Part shown: one piece after another, positions 61,958 to 64,000 of the stretch
How positions within the stretch are numbered: position 1 is the stretch's first letter
Layout: each line of letters starts with the position of its first letter
Origin: Oscillospiraceae bacterium
GTDB lineage: Bacteria > Bacillota > Clostridia > Oscillospirales > Acutalibacteraceae
Direction of reading: 5' to 3'
DNA: 64,000 bases
Assembly: GCA_029098185.1 (NCBI GenBank)
Contig: JAQXNV010000043.1
Location: 1-64,000 of the forward strand
Made by a program: the position numbers and the translations under genes
The notes under the pieces: generated by a model
The model's input: only the letters and a program-made list of their open reading frames with translations
What the model was told of the DNA's origin: nothing
Databases searched by the model: none

Positions 61958-63421
61958 TTAGATCTTCTTTTCGGACAACAGACGGTTTTTCTCGTTCCAC
62001 AGCTTTTGGGACAGATCCACATAGTAGATGTGAGGATATTCAAACCGCTTGACTTCTTCCCACAGGGTATCTACCTGCTGGGCGCAGTAGGTCTGGATCT
62101 CCTTTAACGTGCGCTTTTTGGAGATGTCCACGCCGTTATCGAAGATCTTCTCCCGGAGCTGGACGGCACGGAAGTTTTCCACCACCTTTGTTTTCCAGGT
62201 GTACTCTTTGTCGAAAATGGTGTAGGGCTTGGAGTCGTCGATGACCTCATCGAACAGCGTCACCACGTCGGCGATGGCCTTGCCGGTATCCCGATCATAA
62301 AGCCGCCACAGGTTCTTGAAGCAGGGGTTGGTGATCTTCACCACGTTTTCGCTGATCTTAATTTTCGGGATGATGTTGCCGTGTTCGTCCTCGGCGGCCG
62401 CCAGTTTGTAAACGCCGCCGAATACCGGGGCAGAGGACGACGTGATGAGCCGTTCACCTACGCCAAAGGAATCCACCTCAGCGCCCTGCATCAGCATATC
62501 CCGGATGATATACTCGTCCAGGGAGTTGGAGGCGCAGATCTTGCAGTCGGGGAAGCCGGCCTCATCCAGCATCCGGCGGGCGTGCTTGGAAAGGTACGTC
62601 AAGTCGCCGCTGTCAATGCGGATAGCCTTTGGCCGGAAGCCCCGGGGCACGATCTCCTCCCGGAATACCCGGATGGCGTTGGGGATGCCGGACTTGAGCA
62701 CATTGTAGGTGTCCACCAGCAGCGTGCAGTCCTGGGGATATTCTCTGGCATAGGCACGGAAGGCGTCCAGCTCGTTGTCAAAGAGCTGGACCCAGCTATG
62801 GGCCATGGTGCCCAGGGCCGGGATGTCGAATTGCTTGCCCACCAGGGTGCAGGCGGTGCCGACGCAGCCGCCGATAAACGCGGAGCGGGCGCCGTAGATG
62901 GCAGCGTCGATGCCCTGGGCCCGGCGGGAACCGAATTCCATGACCGGACGGCCTTTGGCAGCCCGGCAGATGCGGTTGGCCTTGGTGGCGATGAGGCTTT
63001 GGTGATTGATGCACAGCAGCACCATGGTCTCGATGAGCTGAGTTTCAATGACCGGGCCTCGGACGGTGATCAGCGGTTCGCCGGGGAAGATGGGTGTACC
63101 CTCCGGCACGGCCCACACATCGCAGGAGAAGTGGAAGTTTTCCAGATATTGGAGAAATTCCTCGCCGAACAGACCGGTTTCCCGGAGAAAAGCAATGTCC
63201 TCCTGGGAGAAGTGCAGGTGATTTAAGTAGTCGATGAGCTGCTCCACGCCGGCCATGATGGCAAAGCCGCCGTTGTCGGGGTTGCGGCGGTAGAACATAT
63301 CGTAGTAGGCGATACGGTCTTTCAGGCCGTTGACAAAAAAGCCGTTTGACATGGTGATCTCATAAAAGTCTGTCAGCAGCGTCAGGTTTTGTTTCAGATC
63401 CATGGTTTCCATTTGATACAT
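61958..63421 (-). CDS. pncB: Nicotinate phosphoribosyltransferase
   Basis: A 487-residue enzyme that makes nicotinate mononucleotide from nicotinate and PRPP in NAD salvage. Motifs: LLTDFYEITM, MEFGSRRAQG, GTMAHSWVQ with the conserved active-site His, LVDTYNVLKSGIPNA, and RIDSGDLTYLS. Length is that of the Firmicute type. ATG 63421 follows GGGAGG. It has a strong own promoter at 63512-63540. Confidence 0.95.
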   Translation of the reverse strand: MYQMETMDLKQNLTLLTDFYEITMSNGFFVNGLKDRIAYYDMFYRRNPDNGGFAIMAGVEQLIDYLNHLHFSQEDIAFLRETGLFGEEFLQYLENFHFSCDVWAVPEGTPIFPGEPLITVRGPVIETQLIETMVLLCINHQSLIATKANRICRAAKGRPVMEFGSRRAQGIDAAIYGARSAFIGGCVGTACTLVGKQFDIPALGTMAHSWVQLFDNELDAFRAYAREYPQDCTLLVDTYNVLKSGIPNAIRVFREEIVPRGFRPKAIRIDSGDLTYLSKHARRMLDEAGFPDCKICASNSLDEYIIRDMLMQGAEVDSFGVGERLITSSSAPVFGGVYKLAAAEDEHGNIIPKIKISENVVKITNPCFKNLWRLYDRDTGKAIADVVTLFDEVIDDSKPYTIFDKEYTWKTKVVENFRAVQLREKIFDNGVDISKKRTLKEIQTYCAQQVDTLWEEVKRFEYPHIYYVDLSQKLWNEKNRLLSEKKI

Positions 63422-63511
63422 AATAGGGCCTCCCAAAGTATTGCACGGCCAAACTCAACCAACGCCGCGCGCCAAGATAACTTTCATAGTCAAAAAATCA
63501 GGTATAAACAT

Positions 63512-63540
63512 ATTATAGCAAAGAAGGGACAAAATGACAA
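63512..63540 (-). promoter_or_regulatory. Promoter for pncB
   Basis: Minus strand -35 TTGTCA (63535-63540), 17-bp spacer, -10 TATAAT (63512-63517). Confidence 0.75.
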
Positions 63541-63604
63541 TTTACAATTTTACGCATTTGGCGTGACAAAATCGTGACAAATCAGTAAAATTGCTATTTT
63601 TCTA

Positions 63605-63633
63605 TTGTTTTTTTGCCCCAATCATTGTATAAT
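63605..63633 (+). promoter_or_regulatory. Promoter for the HTH regulator gene
   Basis: -35 TTGTTT (63605-63610), 17-bp spacer, -10 TATAAT (63628-63633). Upstream lies a CGTGACAAAATC/CGTGACAAATC direct repeat (about 63562-63584). The transcript would carry a leader of about 175 bases with hairpins (CTCCTTTTT/AAAAAGGAG near 63657-63680, GCGGG/CCCGC near 63742-63755). This and the pncB promoter fill the 391-base gap 63422-63812. Confidence 0.65.
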
Positions 63634-63812
63634 GTTCCTATGGATTTGAAATGATTCTCCTTTTTAAAGAAAAAAGGAGCAAAAATCCGAAAAAGTCTTT
63701 GGAAGCATCACGGCTTCTGGTGTGAAAAATGCTCAACGCAGGGCGGGATGTCCCGCTTTGGGATAGGGTTCTAGGTCGAAGAGCGTGAAATCTGGTTATG
63801 GGAGTGAGGCGC

Positions 63813-64000
63813 ATGAGACTTCGGAAGCAGGAGCTGGGCAATCGAAATTTAGTTGGCGCCAGAGTAGAGTTAGCGAGAAAAAACCAGGGCATGAAGCAAA
63901 AGGAGCTTCTGGCACAATTACAGGTCAGCGGTGTGGACATGAATGCCTCCGGGCTGTCGAAGCTGGAGGGACAGGTCCGCCACGTTACGGATTTTGAACT
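63813..64000 (+). CDS. Helix-turn-helix (Cro/CI-type) regulator, N-terminal part
   Basis: The first 62 residues of a gene cut by the right edge. The product begins MRLRKQELGNRNLVGARVEL, then ARKNQGMKQKELLAQLQVSGVDMNASGLSKLEGQVRHVTDFE. The pattern of a short helix, KQKELLAQL, a turn and SGLSKLEGQ is a Cro/CI-type helix-turn-helix (family: SxIxxxERG-like). GGAGTGAGG precedes the ATG. The C-terminal domain is unknown, so the signal and targets cannot be told. Confidence 0.75.
   Translation, partial: MRLRKQELGNRNLVGARVELARKNQGMKQKELLAQLQVSGVDMNASGLSKLEGQVRHVTDFE

Overview
The window is an ordinary, densely packed stretch of a low-to-mid-GC-skewed Firmicute chromosome, most likely a spore-forming anaerobe of the class Clostridia (an Oscillospiraceae/Butyricicoccaceae-like gut organism is my best guess from gene content; this is inference). 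Supporting evidence: strong AGGAGG ribosome binding sites throughout, SpoIIE and SpoIIIE/FtsK sporulation genes, the Bacillus-like holB-ricT-(yabB-like)-rsmI order, pyruvate:ferredoxin oxidoreductase and a 2[4Fe-4S] ferredoxin, a Rex redox repressor, and the single-chain 1255-residue PurL. No tRNA, rRNA, insertion sequence, prophage, CRISPR array or toxin-antitoxin locus was seen.

Layout. 1-443: start of a pyruvate:ferredoxin oxidoreductase gene running off the left edge, with a Rex-like operator in its leader. 757-4970: a CNNM/CorC-type CBS membrane protein, then a FeoA-FeoB fusion with its small Cys-rich partner behind a long structured leader. 5023-10225 (minus): PLP decarboxylase, holB, ricT, ferredoxin, tRNA methyltransferase and rsmI. 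10410-16406 (plus): TM2 protein, purL and alr, with a small acidic minus-strand gene between purL and alr. 16458-18706 (minus): aminotransferase and trpS. 19081-21432: spoIIE. 21546-28158 (minus): split chromate transporter, PepSY lipoprotein and a MarR-controlled heterodimeric ABC exporter. 28353-31231: two FAD oxidoreductases. 31288-36694: lipoproteins, an S1-domain protein, pyrG and a C_GCAxxG protein. 36883-40733 (minus): acn-icd-rex, a probable operon making 2-oxoglutarate and the redox repressor together. 41098-47669 (plus): tepA, spoIIIE, YgiQ radical SAM protein, ComEC-like hydrolase and DUF3006 protein. 47729-51842 (minus): ddl-murI-ywiB-argS. 52134-56703 (plus): an unknown protein, then rpmG-secE-nusG, rplK-rplA and rplJ-rplL; rpoB does not follow rplL. 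56996-61891 (plus): a flippase-like membrane protein, a Ca2+-type P-type ATPase, a DUF6514-like protein and a yjdF gene with a probable yjdF riboswitch. 61958-63421 (minus): pncB. 63813-64000: start of an HTH regulator gene cut by the right edge.

I found no large undescribed system. The most interesting material is regulatory: the feoAB leader, the spoIIE promoter with a 21-bp spacer and a Spo0A-like box, the alr promoter whose -10 element creates a decoy start codon, the Rex-like site in front of pyruvate:ferredoxin oxidoreductase, the MarR palindrome, repeated leader elements in the ribosomal protein cluster, and two small genes easily missed by annotation. Promoters and terminators were read by eye; none has been tested or scored by software.
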